Below the pieces are notes generated by a model, which saw only the letters and a list, made by a program, of their open reading frames with translations, was not told where the DNA came from and searched no databases. A program made the position numbers and the translations under genes. Shown in pieces: positions 11,968-23,770 of a stretch of DNA of 64,000 nucleotides; positions within the stretch are counted from its first letter, which is position 1, and each line of letters opens with the position of its first letter. Origin of the DNA: Sthenelais limicola (Eukaryota; Annelida; Polychaeta; Phyllodocida; Sigalionidae); the NCBI GenBank assembly GCA_942159475.1, contig OW804096.1, forward strand, positions 39,431,744 to 39,495,743. Direction: 5' to 3'.

Positions 11968-12062
11968 GTGATGTGTTCCAGGAAAATGAGTAACAAGCCG
12001 CAGGAATGAGATTTTCCAATGTGATTTATTCACAAGATTTCTCTATTGGAATATGTTATCCC
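11968..12062 (+). repeat. Dispersed GAGTCACAAG-family repeat
   Basis: Begins GTGATGTGTTCCAGGAAAAT followed by GAGTAACAAGCCGCA. It closely matches the copy at 48,468-48,560 and, from the GAGT core, 39,290-39,372. It is one of about ten copies or fragments in this window. Confidence 0.75.
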
Positions 12063-12931
12063 ATTTGGATGGTTTAGCGAAGGTTTGCAATATTTCCTGT
12101 TGATCAATTAGCAGTAAAGTAACTAAAATATACTCAATAAAAACATTTAAAACAAAACATCTAAAAAACATTTAAATCACATCACTGACTGAATAAACAG
12201 ATTTTGTTGGGTTGTATTTGCCACAGCGCTTCATAAAGTCCTCATTTATGTTTCGGAGACCTGCAAAAACCCTTTCCTGTGAGAGATTTACTTAATATCA
12301 CTCACTGGCCACGGTTTTCACTCGACCGATTCTTGTTTAAACATATGACAGCAGCAGAATATTGAGTCCTATAAGTCATAATAATTATGAGTAACTCTTG
12401 TATAAACATATGACAACAGCAGCATATTGATGAATTCAGTCCTATAAGTCATAAAAAGAGTAAATTCCTACTCAGTATCGTCTATTTCTGTATATATTTT
12501 GCAGAATACAAATTCTATCTATAATTTGGTAAGATCTTGTTTGTTTTAATAGAAGATTTTTAGGATTCATAACATTTAAGCTGTCCTCAGAGATGTTCCG
12601 AGAGAGGTTTCACAAGCAAACATATCTTTGTTTGTGAATTACGTCGCATTTTTATGTATACAAAATGAATTGAATTAAGTGATGGATCTTTTTGCTTGAT
12701 AAGTTACGTTATATTTTTCCCGCCATGTTTTGCTGAACCTTTATCTTCCTATAAACATATTATAAATATGTTTATATATCAGAGATACAGATACATTCAA
12801 GTATAGGTTAGACAGCTATACTACTTCAAAATGACAAACTAATCAACAGCTGCACAAGCAAACTGCTCTAGTTCTAACACCACTATGACTCATTCAGATA
12901 ACATTTCCATAGAGATTAGAGTCACATGATA

Positions 12932-13045
12932 ATGAGTCGCAAGTCCCAAGAAATGTATTTTTAAGATATGAACATATTTGGACAGATGAGATGAAGCCGA
13001 TTCAAATGGTAGTAAGCACTAGGATATCTAATAAGTACTTCTATA
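12932..13045 (+). repeat. Dispersed GAGTCACAAG-family repeat, longest form
   Basis: Runs from AATGAGTCGCAAGTCCCAAG through ACAGATGAGATGAAGCCGAT to GGATATCTAATAAGTA. It aligns with reverse-complement copies at 28,410-28,515 and 33,985-34,105, and with the tail-only copy at 59,590-59,665. No coding capacity and no clear inverted ends; probably a SINE-like or MITE-like family. Confidence 0.75.
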
Positions 13046-13483
13046 TTCATGTATGCATGAAACAAAGTTAGTGATATTCCATAATTCTCTCACTATTGTA
13101 AAGAAGATAAATTTAATTAATATACTCCTTAGGGTATCTCAGATATTCATAGATATATTGTATACAGTCTTCAAAGTTGATACATGTATTCATGCTACTA
13201 GAAACGCTTAGCACCCAAGAATGAAAACATTCTAAGAAATGGTTTTTGTGGATAAATTACCTTGAAAGATATGTATTCTGCGACTTGTGTCCAACCTGAT
13301 AATATAGCCACAATCTAGTACAAGCCTTGTATAGCCTCAAACAGGTTAACAATTCCTTATCTATGTCAACTATCAGCTGACCAAGGTTCAATAGGGGACT
13401 TGCATAACCGTCATCTTGATTTGCATGGAATTGTGTGCCTGCAGTGAAAAATCTAAAAAAAACCCCAAAGATATAGACAATTA

Positions 13484-15379
13484 CCCGACGGGCAAATCAG
13501 CGCGATTCTACGCGATTTTTAATGCGCAATCATCTCGCCATAGTTCTGTGATGAGAGTGGACGCTTTTCACGCAATAATTATTGCGCAATGATTGCGTCA
13601 TGATCACGCTAAGGGTATAACGCAATATTGGTGCAATAATCAGCAAATTCTTATTGCATTTTGAATGGGATATTTGTATACTACAGATTTCTTATATCAA
13701 TAGCATCAGAAATAAATGACAGACTTCATGGCAGTTTCATTTTCCTGTCCTGGCAGCAGTACTATAATATAATTTCTTCTCACAGAAAGGTATGAAGGGT
13801 ACCATTATTCCCTAAAGATTTCAGAGAGGGTTTAGGGAAGAGCTTGTGTTGCCCTGTCTTTATAGACATCATTTAGTTTTCATCAATTCTACCATCCTTT
13901 TAGTGAGCCTGAAGCAAAGAAGTCTCCTATCTGATGTGTTCCAGTGGTTGAATGGCTCTGCCTCCCCCAAGCCACTAGGGACAATCTATATGTACAATCA
14001 TAAGAGTGTTTTGATCACAACATTTTTCTATATATCAAACAGTTATATGACACACATAAACTATAGAAGTATATCACTTATACCATTCCTATGTACATTA
14101 TGTGGAACTTCTGAAGTACTATAAATGCCACATAAGTGTGTTAACGTCACTTTTATTGTAAAAGAAATTGTAAATGCACCCCAGTTCCCAGTTGCGCCAC
14201 CTAGTGAAAACTGCACCACCACCTGGTGAGGACAAGTGGCATAATGGTAAGGGCTAAGGGTAATGGGCTATTCCCAATATTTGGAACATATATGATAGAA
14301 TTATTTTCAATTTACAAATTTCGTTGACTTGGTGTCAGAAATAAATTATTATCTTTGGTAACTGCTCTATCATATTAAATATTATTTAACATGCACAAAC
14401 CTTATATCTACAGAAAGCTGAGGAAATAAGGAATCTAACCGTATGCATAATTTTGGTCTCACTAGTAGCAGGCGTGCGTTAGCGCTGCGCGTAACTGTTA
14501 CGCATGTTACGCATATTTAATAAATAATTTTTAAGCAATTATAAAAGGGTGAATTAAATCTGTGGGAGAAGTTGAGAAGTAATAATGATTTAGCTAATAT
14601 GGAGGTACCATTACATTGTTTAGTTGTGTGTAGGGGTTTCTATGACTCAGTGTCAGAAACTGAGTATAAGTGTCAGAGAATCCAGTGTCAGATGTGCGAC
14701 AATAAGTGTGAATGCTAGTTGGGTGAGCAGTGCCAGGTATTGCATCCAGTTGTGGCTGCATTAGGATAATTTAGAAGAGGAGCAATCCCTGCTTGTGCAA
14801 CAAGGCAAGCAAATGCGCCTATTATGAATCCATTGCCCCCAAAAATGAAAAAGATTGTAAATGTTTTGTATATACTATATCCAAAACGGGGAATAATTTA
14901 CCTGAAGAATTGAGAAGAATAGAGGATAAAAATTACTTTAATATAGCATTGAAGCGATTTAAATATCAGAGGTGAGGAGTTATAATCTGAGTTATTTTCT
15001 GTCTGAATAAAAAAAACAACGTTGGGAAAAAAATGATGAGTATTTAGACGCGATTTTGATTGCGCATCATATGCGCAATTGAGATCACACCCATCTTATT
15101 GACTTTTGAAGAAAACATGTATTCCCAGATACAATTGTTTGAGTAACACATGTTTAATACAAACATAAGTAAATATGAATGAGAACTTGATCCAACACAA
15201 GTGTGAGGCAACCAACAACATAGGAGGAAATAAACGCAATGGATTTCACATAATGGTTGCTAATGGCATGTCCATTTCACTGTGATTCATAGCCATAAGT
15301 ATCACACTTCACTAGTTTGCAGTCAATCACAAAATGATCACAGTGCTATCACACTCAATTGCACTCAGTGCCCGTCGGG
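13484..15379. mobile_element. 1.9-kb DNA transposon with 11-bp inverted ends and TA flanks
   Basis: The left end CCCGACGGGCA (13484-13494) and right end TGCCCGTCGGG (15369-15379) are perfect reverse complements. TA flanks both ends (13482-13483, 15380-15381), consistent with a TA target duplication. Subterminal zones at both ends are rich in GCGCAAT/ATTGCGC words (about 13,500-13,640 and 15,050-15,080). No transposase is visible, so it is probably non-autonomous. A LINE-tail-like fragment lies inside at 14,790-15,020. The TA duplication fits the Tc1/mariner group, but the ends are unusual for it and the superfamily is left open. Confidence 0.8.
14790..15020 (+). repeat. Possible LINE 3' fragment
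   Basis: The frame at 14793-14975 ends GNNLPEELRRIEDKNYFNIA..., resembling the C-terminal tail (N-LP-E-R...F-LK) of many LINE ORF2 proteins. A stop codon follows, then GAATAAAAAAAAC (about 15,003-15,017), which looks like a signal plus A-tail. The fragment is short and weakly matched. Confidence 0.35.
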
Positions 15380-15399
15380 TAGGCATACATAGCAAAAGC

Positions 15400-17620
15400 T
15401 ACGCCAAAGCTCATGTTAAATAGAAATGAAAAAATTGTAAACCCAAAGTAGAAGGTAATTGATGGAATTGCTTTATTCTAAATCTCCCTTGTTCTTGATT
15501 ACGAATGTACTATATAAGTCTCCTTATTTATTTAACCTTGGCCCACCTGGAAGAGGTGTCAGCCTTATTTCTATGTACGACGTGTTATAGAAATATTAAC
15601 TATTACATAAATATACAAGTGGGTGAAGTCGCCAGAAAATATACAATTCACAATAAAGGGACAGAAAAATTAATTCTTCAGACCTTTGATCCTAGAAATT
15701 TTTTTCTTATTCATCAATATATACACCCATTGTATGCATATACAACGAATGCTGAGATAACATTCTTGTTATTCTGTGGTGGTCATATTGAATTTTCACA
15801 TTGAAAATGATTTTGGAACCTAAAATGACCTTGAGAAATGAATTCCTCATAATTAAAAACATCAATAAAGTGGTATCAAAGTTGAATATCCACCAAATGG
15901 AAGCCAAGATATGCCATATTTACTGTTTGTTGGTGGCCATCTTGAATTATGCAACTACTGGCCACCAGGGATGTCACTTCTACCAACTTGTAGCTGGTGC
16001 CTTTTGACAATTTCAGGCCTAATCTAACACCATACCACTTTTCAAAAAGGTGTCACAACATACACAATGCAGACAATTAGTTCCCCAAGTATTATGACCT
16101 GATCTGAAAAGGGTTTTTTTCCACCAAAATCTGACAAAAATTAAAGGATAAAGATTTTTTGTTGAAAAATATTTTTGGAATCTCCATACATACTTGTTTA
16201 TTATGGTACCCTAACCTGTACAGTATATTTTATATATTTTATATTCCCTGCAAATAACAATGCTAAACATTCTTAATGTTGGCAATAATGGCTTGAGCCA
16301 GGTCTTTTTCCCATAAAAGAGACCAATGCTATTTTGTGGTAAATGTCACAAAAACATCAAAAAGCACACAGTCCCTAGGTGGGGACTTTTCAGGGAATGA
16401 TTCCCCCATGTGTCCTGCACCATATAGCCAAAAATCAGCTTTATATAATTTTATTCAGGGTTCCATGCTTAAATACCTGTATTAGTAAGAAATATACTTG
16501 GAATTATCCATTGTCAGCTTAACTGCCAATTGTACATTTTCTGACGATCTGACCCATTGAATGTACGATCTTTGAATGACAAATCAAATGCTCGCGTTAC
16601 AAACTACCTTGAGGTCTTTTGTATAAGCTAAGGAAAAGATTTTTGTGGGAATTCCTTCATCTGTAGGCAGGACAATAATTCCTTCCTACGTGCCATTACC
16701 AGCGTGTAGGAATATCCTATACACAAAATAGTTGCTTGGAATTGTTATTCCTACCCACCGAAGGAAGGGAGAAAATGTGGGAATTCCACTGCGAGTTTAC
16801 CTTTCCTTTACTTGTACAACACGTCCCTTCAGGTCTTTTTTCACCACTTATCAATTGACCTGTTTGTACTGAGTTGTACCCTGCATTATCATTTGCCATG
16901 ATACAATATTGATAAGATACAATGTATCGTGGTGATCATTAAAGGCAGGGTTCCATTGGGAAGTTACTTCTGCCCGTACTTCTCCTGTTACTCGTTCATT
17001 GACATGGTGTGCCGCGTTTACTTTGTGTTCTTTATCAGAATTCAGCTCTAAATTACCAGATTTTGGATACCCATAACCGCCGTTACGATCGCTTCTCATA
17101 GCCTTACCCTATTAGGGACTACCATAAGCCACTCATCAATGGAAAGAAAGTTGTTCCAGCTTTCATTTGATATAAAGCATGACAGCAAAATGGACCAACT
17201 TCTGGTTACTCCCACCAATTGTTTCTTCTCAATGGACACTAGTGCTCCATGATTCTCACTCGCAAGGTGGCTAAAAATATATTCACTGTGGGTTTCGTAA
17301 GTGTGAATGGAACATTATAAACACACAACTGAAGCGCATAACAATAGCTTTAAAAAAGTATTTGTAATGATTTTGTTCATATTTTTTATTAAAGGCCAAT
17401 ACATATTTAAAACAGTTCAAAAGAAACGCTAAAGCCACCATGGATTTTCTCCAGCATTGCCTATTGTGTTATTCACAAAGTTGCAGTATATAGAGTTTGA
17501 CAGCTTTGGTGAATACAAGAATAAACATTGAGCATATTGCATATATAGACAAGACAATGAATGTTAATGAGGATATTTTGTAAGATTCAACTAACATGAA
17601 TGTTATTTATTTTTTACTTA
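15400..17620. other. Gene-free stretch with dispersed-repeat fragments
   Basis: No supported gene. Related words TGGTGGTCATATTGAATT (about 15,778) and TTGGTGGCCATCTTGAATTA (about 15,930) suggest internal repeat structure. ACATTTTCTGACGATCTGACCC (about 16,534) has a near copy at 23,284-23,306. Two minus-strand frames (16,717-17,099) share an SQWN motif but match nothing I know. Confidence 0.4.
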
Positions 17621-17626
17621 TTACAT

Positions 17627-17692
17627 GTGACTCCAGTGTGACTCCAGTGTGACTCCAGTGTGAATCCAGTGTGAATCCAGTGTGAATCCAAG
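17627..17692. repeat. 11-bp tandem repeat, 6 copies
   Basis: Six copies of GTGACTCCAGT/GTGAATCCAGT. The first three read GACTCC and the last three GAATCC, so the array grew after a single substitution split the unit types. It lies about 200 bp beyond the UGT stop codon. Confidence 0.9.
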
Positions 17693-17900
17693 GAATGTAG
17701 ATATTTAATGAAGATATTTTGTAAGATTCAAGTCCTCTCACACTCCAAACCACAAAACGTCTTTACAATGCCATTAGGCGACCTACTCCAGGGAAAGGAA
17801 TTTGCACACTAGTCCATTCACTGACATACCAATTTTATCTGATGCGAGAGGATGTGGGCTTAGACTTGTAAATGAAAACATAGATATATGTAAATAGTCT

Positions 17901-20674
17901 TTAATCATTTTTAATCATTTTCCTCTGAATGCAATACCACTTTAAGATCATTTTGATCATGAAGTAAATAATGGTTAGCAGAAATGTAACTGTCATTGTA
18001 AGAAAGGCAAATATGTCCAGCATGAGATACTGATACCAAGGCATGTCAAGAGCATGGGAGTGAAGATGTGCGCCACCGTACTTCATCACATGATTGATCC
18101 AGTATGCAGCCACTTCCACTGGTCTCATGGGGCGGTCTCTGTAGATCTCAGATGCCTTCTTGATGGATGTTTGATAAGTGTTGTTACTGAGGATCTCATT
18201 GATAGCTTCCAACAAGTTCACTGGGGTAATGGGAGGATTGTCCAAACAAATTCCAAAATTGTGAAATGACATGCGTTTACAGTTGTGGAACTGATCAGTG
18301 AACTGGGGAAATCCTACCATGGGAACACCGTGATATAACCCTTCCATCTGTCCATTGTTACCACAGTGTGTAATAAACACTCTGATGTTTTCATGTCCAA
18401 GCAAGTCATTTTGTGGAATCCATTTCATTACCTTCACATTAGCAGAAAAGTCATCAGCCACTGACAGATCGTCATGCTTCATCAAAACATTTTGTTTTAC
18501 ATTCTTGAAAACTTCGATGAACAGTTTAATTTCTTGTTGATAGATGGCTCTATTGGAGCCAAAGCTGACTAGAATGACCCCATGTTCTGCTGAATCCAGG
18601 AAGAGCTGCAGATCATTATGCAGGGGTTTAGCAGATTGAGTGCTGAGGCCCCCAATATGAATCTCATTTGGCATTTTTGGTCTGGGATAGTCAATAAGTG
18701 GCTCAACTTCAATCAGGAAAAGAAGGCACTTTGAAGCAATTTGATCCAAACTAATTTTACTTCCATCATGTATGTAAGGACCCATTATCTCATTTGATAA
18801 AACATCCATCCCAGGGTTGATTATCCACACTAGATTTTGCCATGTATTGTGCAGTCGCTGCCAAATGTTCATATCCACTGTGTAAGGGGTATTAACCCAG
18901 GTGCTGCTGAAGGTAGACAGAAACTCTGGATTTCTAGACAGCCAGGGTTCATATTGAGCAGTGATTCCTACATAGGGTATGCCTAAATTATAAGGAATTA
19001 TCATCAGACAGCGCATATTTGCACTTATACCTACAATAGCTAAGTCAAAACTGAGGCTTTTGAGAAGCATGAAGTAATTTTCATCTCCCAGGGGATTAGT
19101 ACAGAGCTGTACAGCTTCTGGCCAAGGATGGCACAACAGCTCCCATTCCTTCATCTTTGTTATCATGGATTTCCACAATTCTGCTCTCTCTGTTCTCATG
19201 GTATATAAGTCAACCCTCGGGGACTTGTGGACAATCAGTCTAACCTGCAAAAAAATATTGGAAAGAAAAAAAGGGTTTATATGAAATGGAAATATTTCTA
19301 GGCAGGTGCACATTAGCTGCGATGAGCCTTGCAATAGGAATGAAAAGATTTGATCTTGGAGTGCAGTGTATCAAAGTTTTGTGAGTCCTTTTGCATAGTC
19401 TCTGCAACAGCCTTTGTGACAGGCCTCATCATAGGAAATGCATCACCATTTGTTGTAGAAATATTAGACTTGTTTAATATTTGTTGGCAATAACCATGGC
19501 ATCACAGACATCCCCATGTCTTTGTGCCATTGCTAGGCTTATTTTGGCAAGCGTGGCGCCGGCTTATTAGCATTTCTTGGATCGGTTCATTGGGAAATTA
19601 ACTTATTTTCAGCGTTAGGATATAGTAGTAGTTCAAGTTTGCATAGTTTTGTTTTTATAGTTTGTATAGTAATCTATACAACCTACTAATGTCTAATGGA
19701 TACAATACAGTTGCAATAGTCACGCTCTCAGGGTCATTGCAACCATGGGAAATATGTTTTGGTATTTGTTTGTTCATTTTCAATCTCACTTCTTGGAAAT
19801 TCTATTACATCTAATTCTGGGAAGGACTATGCTCTAATTATTCATTGTCCAATTTTTATGTCCAGTTAGTTGTGTACTGTCTGTAGGCCTATAGACCTAT
19901 GACATGGCCTAAATTGGCTTAAACCTAATGGTTAGATTTTCGATGGCACTATTTTTGTTGGCCGGTATGGGCCATCTGCTCATTCCAAGTTGGCCAATTC
20001 ATTGAATAATTCCTTAAATAATAATGAATAACTGAATATTTTTTAAATTGCCTTTATTCGTAATTGATATAATTTAGATTATCTCTACTTTGAAAATATT
20101 AGATCAAATAAAAATATGAAGAACAAGTAATGAGACTTTTTTGTTCTATTAGCGGTTGATACAGAACTTGAATTACCCACTAATTTTGATAGGAAGCTCA
20201 GTGCTTAAGTCTATGGGCGTATCATACCTCTAGAAAGGTATAATAAAGGTATAATTGGCCTTGCAGTTATCTATACACAGTGAGTAATAAATACACCTCA
20301 GTACATACTGTTTGTAATATGAGCCCCAATGTTGTAGTCTATGGCAGTCCATATTACCCTCTAGAAATGTGTAATAATGAAGGGTAGTCATTGCCATAAT
20401 TATATGAATTTGCCAAAGAATTTAGACATAACATATAATCTGTACCTACAGAAGTTGCCTTCAGTTGATCAATACAAGGGTATGTCTCAGCCATTCCCAT
20501 GTACACCTCATGTCCATCGTGTATAAGTCTCTCTCCCAATATCAAGAAGCGCCTTGTTATACTTATGTATGGTTCAGGTACAAGAAGTATTCTCTTTCCC
20601 TCCGTACAGGGAAGAGATCCCAGTAGAAACAACATGAGAAGACTTGAATAAAATATACTCTTGTTTGGCACCAT
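17901..20674 (-). CDS. UDP-glycosyltransferase, two coding exons
   Basis: Exon 1 is 20450-20674 (ATG at 20672-20674, donor GTAGGT); exon 2 is 17901-19244 (acceptor TTTTTTTGCAG, stop TAA 17901-17903). They join in phase 0 to give 522 residues, the normal UGT length. Exon 1 encodes a signal peptide (FYSSLLMLFLLGSLPCTEG) and the first Rossmann strand (KRILLVPEPYI). Exon 2 carries the UDP-sugar signature (WIPQNDLLGH, FITHCGNNGQMEGLYHG, VPMVGFPQFTDQ) and a C-terminal membrane span with a basic tail, as in ER-resident UGTs that conjugate sugars to lipophilic compounds. Oddities: the usual SH catalytic dyad of the N-terminal domain is replaced (PYISITRRF), the usual catalytic-Asp segment reads FDLAIVGISANM, and THGG is THCG. 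The fold assignment is firm; catalytic competence is uncertain. An alternative ATG at 20,732-20,734 is in frame but sits before a poorer signal peptide. Confidence 0.88.
19335..20440. other. UGT intron, no other gene
   Basis: AT-rich intron between UGT exons 2 and 1. No repeat or coding unit is recognised. Confidence 0.6.
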
Positions 20675-21504
20675 GGTGGAGTTATTTTCAATGATGTTTA
20701 CAACGAACATTGAACATTTGATAAGGGCTCTCAAAGTTCCAGGTAAAGTTGCTTATCTGATAAGGGTTGTATCATAGATTGGTATGATACTCCCATAGGA
20801 TTAAAGGGGAGCACTGGACTGCATATAAATGGTTTTGAGACGTTGATAAAAACTGTAATAGGATGTGGGTTGTAATATATAATTCATTCCTTTATAAACC
20901 ATTGGAGGGCAAACTTCCTTCAAATGTAATGTAGTGTTGTTCTAGGCTGTTGTCCTACTGTAGGCTGCTATTTTGGTGCGCTGAAATCACTTTCTTTTAA
21001 CAATGCTTGTCTGTGAGGCTCATGGATGTTACACCAGAATTAATGAGGAATGAAGAGACCCCAGGATCCCTTCTTTTACATTTTCATAAAAGGATAAAGG
21101 AAGGTGCAAAGAATAAACTTCCTCCTCCTCATTCTCAATCACTACCAACTTGTTGTTGACTAGTCAGGTTGACAGTGTTGCATGCATTACTATGGAAAAC
21201 CATTTATATACTTCAAATGAAAGAATAACATGGAAAATTGCTTGAAAGCTTGCCCGGAATAGAAAGTTTATAAGGTAGACCAGGGAGTATATTAGTATAT
21301 TTGGTATATCAGTCATTTGTGATGGTGCCTTGTGATTGGTCAAGGGGGACAGCTATGGTCTATAGAGGCTGTCTGTACGTTATGGAAAGTGACAAAATCA
21401 TTTCGGTAGTATGACCATGTTGGGCCTGGTGAGGTGGCCATCGACCTGCCTGACACTTAAATGTTGTGTTACTGTCCTCAAGGGTGACTGTATCTATCTT
21501 TATG

Positions 21505-21985
21505 AATATTTTTCTAGTATTTACCTTGATATGTGAATATCTGCTCTCTGGCTTTGGCCTGTGTTTGCCCGTAGTGCAGTAGTTGTGTGAAAGCCGAAGT
21601 GTGTTTTTCTTCCCGGTTCGTGAACGAGTGGTTGTCCATCTAGTGGGGAATATGGAAAACCTGCCAGCGTTAAACCTCCATAGAGTGTATTTAGACTGGT
21701 ATTTGGTGGTGTGAATGTGTGAAAAGTATTTTTGAAATGTCAAGCTAAGAGTTAATTTATTGTCTTATTATAATTAAAGTGAAGGAGGCATTTACAGTGG
21801 TGTGAAGTAGTTGGCAGTCAGGGGTCCCGCATGCCTATCTCTGCTGGAGTTTGCAGGCAGAAAAAGGGGAAGAATTTGATGAAGATTGAATTCTTCTCGT
21901 ATTTACCTTGATATGTGAATATCTGCTCTCTGGCTTTGGCCTGTGTTTGCACATAGTGCAGTAGTCGTGTAAAAACCTGGGTGCT
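21505..21985. repeat. About 85-bp direct repeat, two copies
   Basis: TATTTACCTTGATATGTGAA and the following 65 bp (TATCTGCTCTCTGGCTTTGG...GTAGTGCAGTAGT) occur at about 21,517-21,595 and again at about 21,900-21,975 with only a few differences, 383 bp apart. Nothing between them is recognisably coding. Confidence 0.75.
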
Positions 21986-22696
21986 GTAAACTGTTGAACT
22001 GTTGGAAATTTGTACAAGAATTACTTTTGCCAAATATAAGTATGAGAAGGTAATTGTTATTCCTGAATCATGGGAAATATGTTGAAAGGGTTGAGAACCC
22101 AGGTTGGCAATCGAAAATCCGTTTCGGCGGAATGTGGTTGCCGGTATAATAGGCACCCACTAGTGACACTTCTGGGTAAGCTTTGGGTTGGGTGTATCGC
22201 TAATCGATACCTGTTCCGCAAGGCATTTTGGATGTAAAGAAAAGATTTTAAAGGTGCGTAAAACCTATATTTCTCTATTGATGAGTTAAATCTGATCAAT
22301 CTCGTCTAAAAGCAATAATTCCCTCAGTTTGGTTGGTTCATTTGGTCTGTTTTCCGGAATTATTGCTTCATTACAAGGACTGTAAATCCCTTGCGACCAC
22401 CATGCCTTGCTAGTTAATCCTTTAGCATTACCTGGATGTGTCTACTATCCCAGAGTGAACATATTGTATACATATACCAACAACGCACCAGCAGGCCGAA
22501 AATGAAGGTTATTAATCGTTTTAGTCTCTGCTTATGGTTGTTGCCCCTGGACTGCTCAAGGCAGTGACTAATGTATGTTAATTATGCACCAAGGAGTGCA
22601 CCATGTGCCCTCAGGGGTCGGTCATTAATCAATTGATATACAAAAAATCACCTTCCAACAGTCTGGATGGAATGAACGTCACACACTGTTTTTTTT

Positions 22697-22754
22697 AAGG
22701 TTTCCCCCGCCGAAGGCGGTACGAGCGCCGAAGGCGCTTGTACTGGGAAACCTT
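22697..22754. repeat. GC-rich double hairpin with GAA loops
   Basis: An outer 10-bp stem, AAGGTTTCCC (22697-22706) against GGGAAACCTT (22745-22754), encloses two hairpins. CCGCC-GAA-GGCGG is at 22707-22719; GTACGAGCGCC-GAA-GGCGCTTGTAC is at 22719-22743 with one mispair. It could extrude as a branched cruciform. Such structures occur at ends of some DNA transposons, but no element boundary could be drawn. Confidence 0.7.
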
Positions 22755-22849
22755 ATATAGGTTCCACTTTTTGCCGCCTGTTCTTTGGGCGTCCGCGTTG
22801 CCCCCTTATAAGGGAAACCCGACTCCCCCTGTTCCCACCTGAATTTCCG

Positions 22850-23500
22850 ACGCACTTGCGTAAACATCGCGGTGAATTTACGCTCCCGCAAATTGATAAA
22901 AATCGCTATTTCCACTCGAAATAAATTGCCAAAAACATGAAATTCAGAAAGGGCATGCTTTTCTACCCCTATATATGTTTTTATATCAAGCTCAGTTTAT
23001 AAATAAGGCTTATATAAGCGAAACATTTCAGTTGGTCTAAGTAAACAAAAAGATTGCCAAAGTATAGGTTTACATTATTGAGTCAGATTGCAAGAAAATG
23101 TACAATTCGCCTGCACCATTCCTCTCACATTTGAGAAAGAAATCAGGTTCAAAATACAGTTTAACATAACCAAGCAGATTCATTCAATCAATGTTACACC
23201 AAATATACTCAGATATAGCTAGTATTTGTCATTTTTCAGAGTAAATTAGCAAGATTTACTAAATGTGTAGGGCTGACAATTGTTCATTTTCTGACGACCT
23301 GACCCTATTGGGTTGTGGCAGGCACATCGCGGGGAAATTACGCTCCCGCGAAGTTCTAAAAAACGCTATTTCTCTTCGAAATACATTGCCAAAAATATGA
23401 AATTCAGAAAGAGCATGCTTTTCTACCCCTAAATATGTGTTTATGATATCAAGTTCAGCCTTTAAATAAGGCATATATTAGCGAAACCTTTCAGCAGGCC
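22850..23500. repeat. About 180-bp direct repeat, two copies
   Basis: Copy 1 (about 22,866-23,035) and copy 2 (about 23,327-23,495) share CATCGCGG, TTACGCTCCCGC, CGCTATTTC, ATGAAATTCAGAAAG, GCATGCTTTTCTACCCCTA and AGCGAAAC...TTTCAG in the same order. They are about 460 bp apart. The sequence between them has a relative at 60,740-60,890. Confidence 0.75.
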
Positions 23501-23694
23501 TAGGCATTCTTTCTCGCCATCCAATGCCCGATGCCGGCGACGACGCAATAATGCCGGCGACGACGCAATGACGTCATCTAATTTTTGCAACGTTGGTAAC
23601 GCACATTGATGGAGTCCTTGACAACGCTTTTTCCCGTGTGCAGTGGGGATCGATCGAGGGGGGGGGGGAGGGAGGGGTGTATATTTGTTAAGGG

Positions 23695-23770
23695 GATTCG
23701 GGGAAAACCGTTGTTTCCTTGGTCACAGCCAAAATTTCTTGTTATGTTTGCTAATGTTTTACGTTTAACT
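23695..23770 (+). repeat. Dispersed repeat with relative at 60.2 kb
   Basis: GGGGAAAACCGTTGTTTCCTT GGTCACAGCCAAAATTTCTT here parallels GGGGAAAACAGTTTTCCTTG GTCAAAGGCAAAATATTTTG at about 60,197-60,240, and both continue into AT-rich sequence with GTTAATG-like words. Confidence 0.55.

Larger units (their letters stand above)
11590..13480. other. Gene-free stretch upstream of the acetyltransferase
   Basis: AT-rich, probably intron 1 or promoter of the acetyltransferase. It contains two copies of the dispersed GAGTCACAAG family and an AT-rich ATATTA repeat near 11,725-11,765. No other gene is seen. Confidence 0.45.

Noticed and set aside
21360..22299. Several minus-strand frames of 60-127 codons
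   Set aside because: They overlap a duplicated non-coding segment, carry no domain, and the two copies are read in different contexts.
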